Of a DNA stretch of 64,000 nt, positions 17,233 to 25,815 are shown in pieces. Every line of letters begins with the position of its first letter. Positions within the stretch are counted from its first letter, which is position 1. Both the position numbers and the translations under genes were made by a program. The stretch is from the NCBI RefSeq assembly GCF_001613045.1, contig NZ_BDBP01000028.1, positions 35,708 through 99,707 of the forward strand, given 5' to 3'. The notes below the pieces were generated by a model. The model worked only from the letters and a program-made list of their open reading frames with translations, had not been told where the DNA came from and did not search any database. The stretch comes from Nocardia lijiangensis NBRC 108240. GTDB taxonomy: Bacteria; Actinomycetota; Actinomycetes; Mycobacteriales; Mycobacteriaceae.

Positions 17233-18192
17233 TCAGCGGCTCACGGTGGTCTCCCGCTCGACACGCGACAGCTTCTCGGGATTGCGCACGACATAGAGCC
17301 CGGTGATCAAGCCGTCGTCGATCCGCATCGCCACGACGTCGTCGATCTCTCCGTCGATCCGGACGATCAGCGCCGGGCGCCCGTTGACCTGCACCGGCTC
17401 GGTCGATATCTCGCCTGCGATCCTCGGCGTACCCGCCGCCAGCAAGCGGGCCACGCGGTCGGCGCCCACGATGGGTCGCAGCACGGCCTGCACGACTCCG
17501 CCGCCGTCACCCAGGAGCACGACGTCCGGCGCGAGGAGGTCGAGCAGGCTCTGCAGATCGCCGGTTTCGATCGCCCGTTGGAACGCCGCGAGCGCATCCC
17601 GGGCTTCGGCCTCGGAAACGGCCCCGCGCGGCCGCCGTGCCGCGACATGTTGCCGCGCTCGGTGGGCGATCTGGCGGACCGCGGCCGAGCTCTTGCCGAC
17701 GGCTTCCGCGATCTCGTCGTAGCCCAGGTCGAACACCTCGCGCAGCACGAACACTGCTCGCTCGGTCGGCGTGAGCGTCTCCAGCACCAGCAGCATCGCC
17801 ATCGACACACTGTCGGCCAGCTCGACGTCCTCGGCCACGTCGGGCGCGGTGAGCAGGGGCTCGGGCAGCCAGGGGCCGACGTAGGACTCCTTGCGCCTGC
17901 CCAGGGTGCGCATCCGGTTGAGCGCTTGGCGGGTGGTCGTCCGAATCAGGTACGCGCGCGGATCGCGCACCGTGCCGAGATCGACGTCCGCCCACCGCAG
18001 CCAGGTCTCCTGCAGGACGTCTTCGGCGTCGGCGGCGGAGCCGAGCATCTCGTAGGCGACGGTGAACAGCAGGTTGCGGTGGGCGACGAACGCCTCGGTC
18101 GCCGGGTCCGCGCGGCGCTGCGGCCCGGCCGCGGAGCCGGACCCGGACCGCATGTCGGCGCGCGCGTTGAGGGTGCGGAACGGGCTGGTCAT
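17233..18192 (-). CDS. ECF sigma factor of the SigJ/ECF41 type
   Basis: A 319-residue alternative sigma factor. Sigma-2 spans about residues 35-100 (LLFTVAYEMLGSAADAEDVL), sigma-4 about 130-185 (LTPTERAVFVLREVFDLGYDE), and a SnoaL-like C-terminal domain runs from ~195, ending in the conserved NPEKL motif. This fused domain replaces a separate anti-sigma factor in ECF41 proteins and tunes activity. Start set at ATG 18192, where GAGGAG lies 8 bases upstream. No obvious ECF41 target (carboxymuconolactone decarboxylase or oxidoreductase) is adjacent on the same strand. Confidence 0.9.
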   Translation of the reverse strand: MTSPFRTLNARADMRSGSGSAAGPQRRADPATEAFVAHRNLLFTVAYEMLGSAADAEDVLQETWLRWADVDLGTVRDPRAYLIRTTTRQALNRMRTLGRRKESYVGPWLPEPLLTAPDVAEDVELADSVSMAMLLVLETLTPTERAVFVLREVFDLGYDEIAEAVGKSSAAVRQIAHRARQHVAARRPRGAVSEAEARDALAAFQRAIETGDLQSLLDLLAPDVVLLGDGGGVVQAVLRPIVGADRVARLLAAGTPRIAGEISTEPVQVNGRPALIVRIDGEIDDVVAMRIDDGLITGLYVVRNPEKLSRVERETTVSR

Positions 18193-18283
18193 CGGGTGGC
18201 TCCTCGTCGTTGCTCTCGACAGTGTCACCCACGAGACACCGGGACCCGTCATTTCGTGACAGCGCCGGGAATTCCCGCGCGTC

Positions 18284-19327
18284 TCACCTGTCGTGATCGA
18301 GGTCGCGGATGATGTCGAGTGCGCGGGCCAGGGTCGTCACCCGGGCATCGAGGGTGTCGCCCGCGGGGTAGAAGCGGATCGTGTCGACACCGGCGTCGCG
18401 CCATACCCGCAGCCGGGCGCGGATCATCGGCTCGGTGCCGATCAAGGTGGTTGCCAGGACCATCTCGTCGGTGACGAGCGCGGCGGCGGCCTGCCGGTCT
18501 CCCGCCTGCCAGTGGTGACGGATCGCGGTCGCGACGTCGGCCCAGCCTTGGCGGCTGTAGGCGTTGTTGTAGAAGTTGGTGGTGCCCGATCCCATACCGC
18601 CGAGGCTGAACGCCAGCTCCTTCTTGCGGGCGGCGATCATGGTCCGCAGGGTGGCCTCGTCGTCGGCGAAGGCCACTTCCGCGCCTTGGCAGATGTCGAG
18701 CTCGTCGCGCGAGCGCCCGGCGGCGGCGAGGCCGGCGTCGAGGCGGTCGAGATAGGCCGCGGCCTGCTCGGGGACGAAACTCGTGCCGAGCCAGCCGTCG
18801 GCGATCCGGCCGGTCAATTCGAGCATGCGGGGTGAGAGCGTCGCGAGATAGATCGGGATGTGGGTGTTCGCCGCCATCGACAGTCGCATCGGGCGCCCTT
18901 CGCCGCCGTCCAGCGGGATCCGGTGCCTGCGACCGGAATAGCTGATCTTCTCTCCGGCGAACGCCTGGCGGATGATGTCCACGGTCTCGCGCAGCCGGAC
19001 CAGCGGTTCGCCGAACGGTACGCCGTGCAGGCCTTCGATGACCTGCGGTCCGGAAGCGCCGAGGCCGAGGAGAAACCGGCCCTGCGACAGATCCGCCAAG
19101 GTGAGCGCCGCTTGGGCGATCGCGACGGGTGTCCGGGTCCCGATCTGGATGACGCCGGAGCCCAGCAACATTCGGTCGGTGCGGGCGGCGAGGTAGCCCA
19201 GCGCGGTCGGTGCGTCCGAACCCCACGCTTCGGCGACCCAGCAGATGTCGAGGCCGAGTTTCTCTGCCTCCAAGGCGAATTCGAGGGCGCCCGGGTAGGA
19301 GGCCTCGATGGTGGTGGCGGTCCGCAT
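18284..19327 (-). CDS. LLM-class F420-type oxidoreductase
   Basis: A 347-residue luciferase-like TIM-barrel protein (LDICWVAEAWGSDAPTALG, LGSGVIQIGTRTPVAIAQ, LSQGRFLLGLGASGPQVIEG), the pattern of F420-dependent oxidoreductases abundant in actinobacteria. ATG 19327 shares its first base with the stop of the SRPBCC gene (TGATG), so translation is coupled. It is the last gene of an operon with an acetoacetate-decarboxylase-like protein and an alpha/beta hydrolase and could oxidise or reduce a ketone or alcohol intermediate. Substrate unknown. Confidence 0.87.
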   Translation of the reverse strand: MRTATTIEASYPGALEFALEAEKLGLDICWVAEAWGSDAPTALGYLAARTDRMLLGSGVIQIGTRTPVAIAQAALTLADLSQGRFLLGLGASGPQVIEGLHGVPFGEPLVRLRETVDIIRQAFAGEKISYSGRRHRIPLDGGEGRPMRLSMAANTHIPIYLATLSPRMLELTGRIADGWLGTSFVPEQAAAYLDRLDAGLAAAGRSRDELDICQGAEVAFADDEATLRTMIAARKKELAFSLGGMGSGTTNFYNNAYSRQGWADVATAIRHHWQAGDRQAAAALVTDEMVLATTLIGTEPMIRARLRVWRDAGVDTIRFYPAGDTLDARVTTLARALDIIRDLDHDR

Positions 19328-19842
19328 CAGTGTTCCTCGCACTCGATGAATGTCTTGATCGCCGCCAGGGTGTGCTCGATGGCTTGTTCGAGCTCGCGCA
19401 TCCGGACGAAGACGATCTTCTGTTCTTTCTCCGGCATGGCGGCGATGGCAAGGCTCAGGCCGGACGGGCCGGGACCCATCCGGACCCATTGCCGCAACCG
19501 GGTGCCGTCGTCCTCCGGCTCGAGCGTGAAACGCCAAGTTGCGCCCGGGGTTTCGGTATTTCCCACGGCCCAGGAGAACGCCCGGGGTGCGTCGCATTCG
19601 ACGACGTGGGACGTGGTCGACCATTCACCGAGTTTCGGGTGTCTGCTCGTACCGGTGAAGGTGTTGCCCAGCTCCGGGCCTCGGACGGGATCCACCCATT
19701 CGGCGGACTTCAGTTCGGTGCTGAATGTCGGCATGAGCTCGATGTCGGTGACGACATTCCAGACCTTCGCGAGGGGAGCGCCGATGTAGGCGCTGGCCTC
19801 GGCGGTCGGGGTGTCGGCATACAGGGCGCCGGTCCACTCCAT
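19327..19842 (-). CDS. SRPBCC (START/Bet v1-like) family protein
   Basis: A 171-residue ligand-binding fold starting ATASAYIGAPLAKVWNVVTDIELMP-like after MEWTGALYADT, the usual SRPBCC opening, followed by beta strands (GNTFTGTSRH, TTSHVVECDAP, ATWRFTLEP) and a long C-terminal helix. Such proteins bind hydrophobic ligands in a cavity; some are cyclases or lyases, others have no catalysis. Start ATG 19842 is preceded by AAAGGAG; longer frames have no ribosome site. It sits between the decarboxylase-like and LLM genes and may bind or process the pathway's hydrophobic intermediate. Confidence 0.8.
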   Translation of the reverse strand: MEWTGALYADTPTAEASAYIGAPLAKVWNVVTDIELMPTFSTELKSAEWVDPVRGPELGNTFTGTSRHPKLGEWSTTSHVVECDAPRAFSWAVGNTETPGATWRFTLEPEDDGTRLRQWVRMGPGPSGLSLAIAAMPEKEQKIVFVRMRELEQAIEHTLAAIKTFIECEEH

Positions 19843-19900
19843 TGCGGCGGTACTCCTTTGGTTCGGTGACAGGGGATACGAGGGTGTCGGCCCGGGCGCG

Positions 19901-20788
19901 TCACAGCGCGAGTGGACGCGGAAGGTGAAGTGCGAGTTGCGCTTCGGTCGTGACCTCCATGCGCAGCGGCCTGTCGACGCCGAGCTCGGTGAGCAGGTCG
20001 CCGAGCGGCCCCGTGCCGCGGAGAAGCCGAACGTGCGTGGGAAGGAATTGCGCACCGATCGCGAGGGCGTTGGTCTGCGTTGTCGTCTCGTGCCACCGTC
20101 CGCCCAGGGTGTGGATGAGTTTCGTGGCCGACACGCGGGATCCGGGAGGTAGCTTTCGGATGGCGGGCAGCTTCGCGCCGACCTCGATATCGGTTCGGCC
20201 TTCGGTTCCGGCGACCCGCGCATACACCTGGCCGTCGATGCTCACGTCGATGTCGGTTCGCCATTTGGGCAGGTTGTAGCCGTCGACCCCGCGCACACGC
20301 GCGATCTCGGTGTTCACCGGCAGCGCGAGGACGTGGGCGTAGCCGACCCGGCGTCGGAGGGAATCGAGGAAGCCGAGCGTGCGTGCGCGATGGCGGCGCG
20401 GATCGTGCACGACGACAGCGACTCCTACCTCGTTGTACGGATCGTTGTCGCAGATCTCGTAGCGGTACAGCGCCAGCGCGATCAGTCCGACACCGGGCAG
20501 GATGCGAACCGGTTCGAGCGGGGCGGGAAGGTGAGCTCGCAGACGCGACAGCGGTACTGCGAAGAGCAATTGCGCCGAGCTCGCGCGATAGTAGAAGTTC
20601 GGCGTCCACATCGGGCCCAACGCCGAATCCGTCATGCGCTTCGGCATCCGACGGAAGAAGGCTAGGTCGCCGACGGCGGGGTCGCGCTGGATTTCCTCGA
20701 GGTCCGGATTCATCCGGTAGCGGTCGTAGTAGCCGTTCTCGACGACAGGAACCGTGCGATCCCCGAGCGTGATTTCAGTGAATTCCAT
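19901..20788 (-). CDS. Acetoacetate-decarboxylase-family protein
   Basis: A 295-residue protein with the acetoacetate decarboxylase (ADC) fold: LLFAVPLSRLRAHLPAPLEP, then VGVAVVVHDP, and VDGYNLPKWRTDIDVSIDG, where Lys of LPKW is a candidate Schiff-base lysine. ADC-like enzymes decarboxylate or hydrate beta-keto acids and related aldehydes. ATG 20788 lies inside the end of the upstream hydrolase (14-base overlap). The neighbouring hydrolase, SRPBCC and LLM proteins suggest a small ketone or keto-acid pathway. True decarboxylase activity cannot be assumed. Confidence 0.8.
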   Translation of the reverse strand: MEFTEITLGDRTVPVVENGYYDRYRMNPDLEEIQRDPAVGDLAFFRRMPKRMTDSALGPMWTPNFYYRASSAQLLFAVPLSRLRAHLPAPLEPVRILPGVGLIALALYRYEICDNDPYNEVGVAVVVHDPRRHRARTLGFLDSLRRRVGYAHVLALPVNTEIARVRGVDGYNLPKWRTDIDVSIDGQVYARVAGTEGRTDIEVGAKLPAIRKLPPGSRVSATKLIHTLGGRWHETTTQTNALAIGAQFLPTHVRLLRGTGPLGDLLTELGVDRPLRMEVTTEAQLALHLPRPLAL

Positions 20789-21656
20789 GACCGATCCCGT
20801 CGAGTGAGCCGTGAGTTGCCGCGAGATCGCCGATTTCGTCGTCGACCGAGTGCAGGAAGGATTCCAAACACGCGGTGACGAGGTGCGGTTGCTCGAGGGT
20901 GCTGGTGTGCGCGGCAGCGGGAACGACCTGCAACGTGGAGTGATCGATACGAGCAACGAGGCGTTCGGCTTCGGAGCGGGGAGTGGCGAGATCGTCCGCG
21001 CCGACGATCACCAGGGTCGGCGCCTCGATGTCGGCGAGCTCGTCGCCGATGGGCGCATGGTCGGCGACCGCGAGGATGGCTTTTCTGATTCCGGTTCGGC
21101 TGCAACGAGAAAGGCGGGCGCTCCATTCCTCGATAACGGGCGCGCTACGCCGGGAGTTGAGGAAATCCGGACCGAACAAGGTGGGCAGCACCTGCTGTCG
21201 CAGCGGCGCGGGGCCCAGGAGTTGATAGATCCAAGCGAACAGCGTGTACTTTCGTGCGACATTCCGCGGCTCACCGTCGGCGGTGGTGTTCAGCACCGTC
21301 AACGATCGCAGCAGCGGATCCCGGCGGGCGCCGAGCCGGAGCCCGACGAATCCGCCCATCGACAGACCTACGAAGTGCACCGGCGCGAGATCGAGCTTTC
21401 GGATGAGGGCTTCGACATCGTCGCAGAGAGTGTCCATGTCGTAGCCGTCGGCCGTGGCGGGCGTTTCGCCCTGGCCGCGCCAGTCCACGGTGACACACCG
21501 GTATCGGTGCCGCAACGCATCGATCTGCGGCCGAAACATCCATCCACCGAACAACAATCCGTGACCGAACAGAATCGTCGGGGCATCGGGCCGACCCGGC
21601 GGTGCGCCGGTATCGGTATAGGCCAGCGAGACGCCATTGGCTTGCAGCAGCGGCAT
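20775..21656 (-). CDS. Alpha/beta-hydrolase
   Basis: A 293-residue alpha/beta-hydrolase. Oxyanion region ILFGHGLLFGGWMF, nucleophile Ser99 in GLSMGG, acid in VIVGADDLATP and a late His (AAAHTSTLEQP) give a complete serine hydrolase triad. The closest general types are ring-opening C-C hydrolases and lactonases/esterases. It overlaps the ADC-like gene and follows two membrane-protein genes, in an operon facing an IclR regulator, so it likely cleaves an ester, lactone or 1,3-diketone in that pathway. No signal peptide, hence cytosolic. Confidence 0.87.
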   Translation of the reverse strand: MPLLQANGVSLAYTDTGAPPGRPDAPTILFGHGLLFGGWMFRPQIDALRHRYRCVTVDWRGQGETPATADGYDMDTLCDDVEALIRKLDLAPVHFVGLSMGGFVGLRLGARRDPLLRSLTVLNTTADGEPRNVARKYTLFAWIYQLLGPAPLRQQVLPTLFGPDFLNSRRSAPVIEEWSARLSRCSRTGIRKAILAVADHAPIGDELADIEAPTLVIVGADDLATPRSEAERLVARIDHSTLQVVPAAAHTSTLEQPHLVTACLESFLHSVDDEIGDLAATHGSLDGIGHGIH

Positions 21657-21693
21657 GGACAGCTTCCTTTCGAGCTGGAGATTTCGGAAATCC

Positions 21694-22194
21694 CTACGGT
21701 GTCGCGGACTTCCGTTGTCCAGAGGTGAAAAGCCCCGCGACAGACAGGGCGATGACGCACAGGGTCGGGGTCGCCACGACCTCGAATCGGGGCGGGGAAG
21801 GGGACGCGGCGGCGTGACCCGCGTGGCCCGCGGCGCCTGCGCCGGACCCGCCGTGCGCGGGTGCGCCCATGGCGGCGTTCATGAATGCGGGATCGGTCAG
21901 GTAGGCGTAGACGACGTAGCACACGCCCGTGGTGAGCAGCAGGCTCACCACGGTTGTCGCTGGGACGGCCCACACCCGGGGCAGACGTCCCAGCGCCGAG
22001 TGCGCTGTCAGCACGGTGAGCGCGCCGGGTGCGAAACCCCACCCGAGGAGGAACCAACCCGCCGCCAGCGCTTTCACCGCAGCGCTGTCGGCCATTCCCA
22101 GAAGCGCACTGTGCCAAGCGATCAGCGTGAGGGCGGCGGCAATGACCGCTGGGGCGAGTGTGGTTCGGAAATCCTCGGTGGACGCGCCCGTCAT
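21694..22194 (-). CDS. Small membrane protein, histidine/glycine-rich loop
   Basis: A 166-residue hypothetical protein with four predicted membrane segments (about residues 13-33, 40-58, 75-98 and 138-156). Between the third and fourth it has a loop rich in His, Gly and Ala (APAHGGSGAGAAGHAGHA) that could bind metal. No known family recognised. It lies 7 bases after the previous membrane gene and 37 before the hydrolase. The two membrane proteins may form one transporter or membrane enzyme for the pathway. Confidence 0.7.
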   Translation of the reverse strand: MTGASTEDFRTTLAPAVIAAALTLIAWHSALLGMADSAAVKALAAGWFLLGWGFAPGALTVLTAHSALGRLPRVWAVPATTVVSLLLTTGVCYVVYAYLTDPAFMNAAMGAPAHGGSGAGAAGHAGHAAASPSPPRFEVVATPTLCVIALSVAGLFTSGQRKSATP

Positions 22195-22201
22195 CGCGAT
22201 C

Positions 22202-22684
22202 TCAGGCTCTCGCGAGGTCGAGCAGCCGGGCGCCGCGCCGGGAGTTGAGCAGATAGCCGCCGAGCACTCCGCCCGCCAGCGCCGACGCGTAGCCCTTCAC
22301 GAGGAAGAGCGCGGGATTGTCGACGGATCCCCAATAGTTCAGTCCGACATTGTGATCCAGAGCCCAGCACAGGGTTTGGCACACACTCAATGCCAGCGCG
22401 CCGCATGCCGCGGTGAACGCGAACCCCGCCGGGCTTCCCGGGCGCTGCCCGGCGGTGACGAGGTAGGTGAGTCCGCCGACCGCCGCCCCCATCCCGATGC
22501 CGCACAGGCCGAGTGTCCAGACCACCCGCCACAACAGCGTGCCGTGATCGGGGAACAGGACCAGGCCGAGGAGCAGGAAGTTGAATTCTCCGAAGAAGCT
22601 CAGGGCGATGAACACCTTGATCGTGCGAGTGGCGCGATCATCGCTGCCCGACGTGTAGGGCACTTCGGATAGATATCTGCTCAC
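22202..22684 (-). CDS. Small four-TM membrane protein, first gene of IclR-controlled operon
   Basis: A 160-residue membrane protein with four hydrophobic segments (from VFIALSFFGEFNFLLLG, VVWTLGLCGIGMGAAVGG, FAFTAACGALALSVCQ and LFLVKGYASALAGGVLGG). Family not recognised. GTG 22684 is preferred over the upstream ATG 22720 because GGAGGAG lies 7 bases before it. It heads a leftward operon of six genes and faces the IclR gene; inverted AGTCC/GGACT pairs lie in the promoter between them. Confidence 0.7.
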   Translation of the reverse strand: MSRYLSEVPYTSGSDDRATRTIKVFIALSFFGEFNFLLLGLVLFPDHGTLLWRVVWTLGLCGIGMGAAVGGLTYLVTAGQRPGSPAGFAFTAACGALALSVCQTLCWALDHNVGLNYWGSVDNPALFLVKGYASALAGGVLGGYLLNSRRGARLLDLARA

Positions 22685-22725
22685 CGGTGTTCTCCTCCGC
22701 GCTGGAGCAAAAAAGTTCATTGAAT

Positions 22726-22741
22726 GGACTTTCTCGAGTCC
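22726..22741. promoter_or_regulatory. IclR operator candidate 1
   Basis: Inverted pair GGACT-TTCTCG-AGTCC, 42 bases before the membrane-gene GTG. The stretch TGAATGGACTTT recurs as TCAATGGACTTT in the second site near the IclR gene, which supports a shared binding protein. Confidence 0.5.
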
Positions 22742-22857
22742 GTCATCGGCGTCGTGTTGCTGGAGATATGCCCCGCATGTGCGCCGAACACATCATCAGT
22801 CGCGGTTCCATCCGCTGTCAACCTCGGTTCTATGGCATAGTGCATATTTTTTGAAAT

Positions 22858-22874
22858 AGTCCGCTCAATGGACT
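22858..22874. promoter_or_regulatory. IclR operator candidate 2
   Basis: Inverted pair AGTCC-GCTCAAT-GGACT, 17 bases before the IclR gene start, sharing AATGGACTTT with the site at 22726. Position over the IclR promoter fits autoregulation. Confidence 0.5.
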
Positions 22875-22891
22875 TTTGATAGGGTCTGCGC

Positions 22892-23701
22892 GTGGTGGAA
22901 TTCGAAGAATCGGGGCCGGGGGAGCCCCTCGGCGACGCGTCGAGGACGAGTGTGCTGAACCGGTCCGCGGCGATCCTGGAGGCGGTCGCGCTGCACGGCT
23001 CTTGGGGAGCTCGGTTGATCGACGTGACACAGGCGACTGGCTTGACCCGACCCACCGTGCACAGGATCTTGCAGGAACTGATCGAGATCGGGTACATCGA
23101 GCAGCGTGCGAAGAAGTACCGCCTGGGGCCCGCCCTCTATGCGCTCGGGCTGAGTGCTCCCTCGCCCATCGGCGACTACGGGGGCATCGAGAGATGCGCG
23201 CAGCGGCTCGCCGACAGCACCGGCGATACGGTCTACGTCGCCATTCGCCAGCTGGGTGGACTGCACTACCTGCTTCGCGCCGAAGGGTCGTATCCGATTC
23301 GCGCACGAGTCGTCGATGTGGGCGAGACGGTGCCGCTGGGTGTCACCTATGCCGGGATCGCACTCCTGGCATGGCACGCTCCCGAGGACGTCGAAGCGCA
23401 GCTGCGCGCCAACGAACCGCGCCGCAAGAGACTGGGATTCGACGTGTCGAACTTCGCCGCGCGCCTCTCCTCGGTCCGGCGGCAGATCATCGATGTTCGG
23501 CAACACGGATGGTGCTTCGACACCGACACGGTGCTGTCCGGAGTGACGGGGATGGCGGCGCCGGTACCTTCCCGCACGCGCAGGCCCTATATGGCGATTA
23601 CCATCTCGGCGATCAACGACAGGCTCCCTCCCGAACGGATTCGAGCGCTGCGAGAGCCGCTACTCGGTGCGGCGCGGGAGATCACGAACTACATCGCGTA
23701 G
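22892..23701 (+). CDS. IclR-family transcriptional regulator
   Basis: A 269-residue IclR protein: winged helix-turn-helix at about residues 22-80 (IDVTQATGLTRPTVHRILQE) and an effector-binding GAF-like domain behind it (GDTVYVAIRQLGGLHYLLRAEG, GVTYAGIALLAW, GVTGMAAPVP). IclR regulators respond to small acids, often aromatic or keto acids, and control a divergent catabolic operon. Head-to-head with the six-gene operon on the left, with two inverted AGTCC/GGACT sites between. Start GTG 22892. Confidence 0.92.
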   Translation: MVEFEESGPGEPLGDASRTSVLNRSAAILEAVALHGSWGARLIDVTQATGLTRPTVHRILQELIEIGYIEQRAKKYRLGPALYALGLSAPSPIGDYGGIERCAQRLADSTGDTVYVAIRQLGGLHYLLRAEGSYPIRARVVDVGETVPLGVTYAGIALLAWHAPEDVEAQLRANEPRRKRLGFDVSNFAARLSSVRRQIIDVRQHGWCFDTDTVLSGVTGMAAPVPSRTRRPYMAITISAINDRLPPERIRALREPLLGAAREITNYIA

Positions 23702-23915
23702 GCCGCCCGCCGTTGTTTGTCCGCATACCGAAACTCATCGGTCTCCGAAAGTGTAGGAGTGGACATCGATTCTGTAGTCGGGCCGAACGCGCGTACCATC
23801 CTGCGTCTGGATGGAGAGTCCCAGAAAAGCGGCGGTTTCGCGCTTTCTGGATCGCATTGCTCTCCGGTTCTGCAGGGGACGGTCGGTCGATTCGATGAGT
23901 TGGGAGTGGATGTCG

Positions 23916-24254
23916 ATGGCACGCAAAGTGGTTGTCACGGTGATCGATGATTACGACGGATCCTCACCCGCGGTGGAGACCGTCTCGTTCGGTGTCGACG
24001 GAGTCGGCTACGAGATCGACTTGTCGGAGGAGAACGCGGCGCGCTTGCGGGAGGTGTTCGCCCAGTGGACGTCGTTCGGGAGGCAGGTCGGCAAAACGGG
24101 ACGTCGGCGGAGCACGCTCATAGCGCCGGCGGGTGCGCGCGGGCCCGAGGCGGGCGTGGTTCGTCAGTGGGCGCGGGCGAACGGCTTCGCGGTCCCCAGC
24201 CGCGGACGGGTGCCGTCCGATGTCGTCGCGGCGTACGAGAAGGCCGCCTCGTAA
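23916..24254 (+). CDS. lsr2: Lsr2 family nucleoid-associated protein
   Basis: A 112-residue H-NS-like xenogeneic silencer. The N-terminal dimerisation domain (MARKVVVTVIDDYDGS..., VSFGVDGVGYEIDLSEENA) and C-terminal DNA-binding domain (VRQWARANGFAVPSRGRVP, with the RGR that enters the AT-rich minor groove) are both complete. Start ATG 23916 has GGGAG 9 bases upstream; ATG 23910 is too close to it. Lsr2 coats AT-rich, often horizontally acquired DNA in mycobacteria and nocardiae. A terminator hairpin follows. Genomes often hold more than one copy, so this may not be the main one. Confidence 0.93.
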   Translation: MARKVVVTVIDDYDGSSPAVETVSFGVDGVGYEIDLSEENAARLREVFAQWTSFGRQVGKTGRRRSTLIAPAGARGPEAGVVRQWARANGFAVPSRGRVPSDVVAAYEKAAS

Positions 24255-24272
24255 TCGTCGAGCTCGGCGCAC

Positions 24273-24304
24273 GGTGCTGATCTCCCGGCGGGGAGATCGG
24301 CACC
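24273..24304. terminator. Terminator hairpin after lsr2
   Basis: Stem of 14 bp with one mismatch, GGTGCTGATCTCCC and GGGAGATCGGCACC, around a GGCG loop, 18 bases after the lsr2 stop. There is no long T run, as is usual in high-GC actinobacteria. Confidence 0.7.
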
Positions 24305-24425
24305 GAGCCTCGGCTGTCTTGACGAACCGCAGGGCTCTGACGTGGGAATTCGCACCCGAGACCGTGCGGGCGGGACGAGTCGACGGTCGGCGAAACCGGC
24401 TCGATCGAGTCGCCGAGCTTGACGC

Positions 24426-25025
24426 GTGTGCTTGGCTGGACCTGTGCGGAAACGGACCTGGCTGACGACCACCGGCACCGGTCTCGCGCTGCTGCTGCTG
24501 TGGGGCGAGTGGGAGAACTGGCGTGCCTCCCGCAGGCTCGTGGGGTCCGTGCCCGGTACCACCGAGGCCGTCGTGGTGCTCGGATATCGCAACGCCGGTA
24601 CCCGCGCCAACGCCATGAACCGATGGCGCGTGCGCGCGGGTCTGCGATCGATCGACCCGGACGCGGTCGAGAGCAGGCTCGTGCTGTGCGGAGGCGCATG
24701 CGCGGGACCGCGCACCGAGGCGTCGCTGATGGCCCGCTACGCCATCCAAACCTGCGGGTACCGCGGCGAGCTCGTTCTGGAGGATCTGAGCCGAACCACC
24801 TGGGAGAATATCGCTTTCGCGATCCCATACCTGAAAGACGTGGACCGGATCAAGATCGTCTCACTGCCCTCCCACGCCGCAAAGGCCCGCCACTATCTCG
24901 CGCAGCAGTGCCCCGATTTGGCCACCCACCTGGTCCGGGGAGCCGACTACCGATTCGGCGACTGGATGCCACTGAAACCAGCCTTCGCCCTCTACGGTCT
25001 CCTAAAGGACCGCCACCACCCGTGA
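24426..25025 (+). CDS. YdcF/DUF218 family protein
   Basis: A 199-residue protein with one N-terminal membrane anchor (about residues 12-28) followed by a DUF218 domain: EAVVVLGYRNAGTRANAMNR, LVLCGGACAGPRTEASLM, LEDLSRTTWENIAFA and the late IKIVSLPSHAAKARHYL. DUF218 proteins (ElyC, SanA, YdcF) sit in the envelope or bind nucleotides such as S-adenosylmethionine; some affect cell-wall precursor recycling. GTG 24426 is used; GTG 24444 is an alternative, and neither has a strong ribosome site. Confidence 0.85.
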   Translation: MCLAGPVRKRTWLTTTGTGLALLLLWGEWENWRASRRLVGSVPGTTEAVVVLGYRNAGTRANAMNRWRVRAGLRSIDPDAVESRLVLCGGACAGPRTEASLMARYAIQTCGYRGELVLEDLSRTTWENIAFAIPYLKDVDRIKIVSLPSHAAKARHYLAQQCPDLATHLVRGADYRFGDWMPLKPAFALYGLLKDRHHP

Positions 25026-25224
25026 TGCGCGGAGCGTAATCCACCCGGCCGGACATCCAAACGACCGGTGGTGCTCGCAAGCATGAAGCGCTGCGGCCGC
25101 ATTCGGCTACCCGCATGCGAAAGTGATTGTCGGGCAGGAGTCTTCAGGGATGTCGTGCTCCGGATGAATTCGCGGTTCGTTAAGGTGCTTCACAAGCTCT
25201 GTTATCGATCATGCGAGGTGTGGA

Positions 25225-25695
25225 ATGGACTCGGCGGGGGTCGCTGCCGCTGCTGGTGTGGCGACGGCATTGATCGCCCTCGTTGCCGCATCACTGGTGG
25301 TGTGGCAGGTGACCGAGATGCGGAAGACGACGTACGCCAACGCCTTCAAGGCGGTGTACGACATGCTGCAGGCGGAGGAGATACGCCAGGATCGTCGTTT
25401 CGTCATGAGGGAACTGCGCATTCGCGACCTCGACACCTGGACCGAGGGCGAAATCCTGCGCGCCGAACGGGTGTGCCACAGCTACGACTGTGTGGGCATC
25501 ATGTGCCGCAACGGATTCATCCCCACCGACGTCGTCGCCGACTCCTGGGGTGATTCGCTCCGTACGTGCTGGAGCGTCGTGCGGCCACTGGTCGAGAAGT
25601 ATCGGTCGGATCGGGGCGCGCCCGAGCTGTGGGACGACTTCGCATGGCTCGCCGGACGAGCGACCGAACTGCACGGACGGCGCCAATCACGCTAG
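25225..25695 (+). CDS. DUF4760-like membrane-anchored protein
   Basis: A 156-residue protein with one N-terminal TM (about residues 5-26) then a helical, charged cytosolic domain (NAFKAVYDMLQAEEIRQDRR, ERVCHSYDCVGIMCRNGFIP, WGDSLRTCWSVVRPLVEKYR). This layout matches DUF4760, a widespread family of unknown function sometimes near membrane effector genes. ATG 25225 has GAGGTG 5 bases upstream. Isolated, between DUF218 and an LLM gene. Confidence 0.7.
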   Translation: MDSAGVAAAAGVATALIALVAASLVVWQVTEMRKTTYANAFKAVYDMLQAEEIRQDRRFVMRELRIRDLDTWTEGEILRAERVCHSYDCVGIMCRNGFIPTDVVADSWGDSLRTCWSVVRPLVEKYRSDRGAPELWDDFAWLAGRATELHGRRQSR

Positions 25696-25802
25696 GCGCC
25701 GCGCTGGCACGCCTCCACCCATAGCAGGTTGCCCACCGACCGGTCTTCGACGCCGGGCGCCCGGCAGGCTCCGCGGTTTCGTGCAGCGGATCGGCGCGCC
25801 GG

Positions 25803-25808
25803 TATAAC
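25803..25808 (+). promoter_or_regulatory. -10 box for probably leaderless LLM mRNA
   Basis: TATAAC, a good -10 hexamer, ends 7 bases before the ATG of the LLM gene, and no ribosome-binding site is present. This spacing fits a leaderless transcript, common in mycobacteria and nocardiae. Confidence 0.5.
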
Positions 25809-25815
25809 TTCTGCC

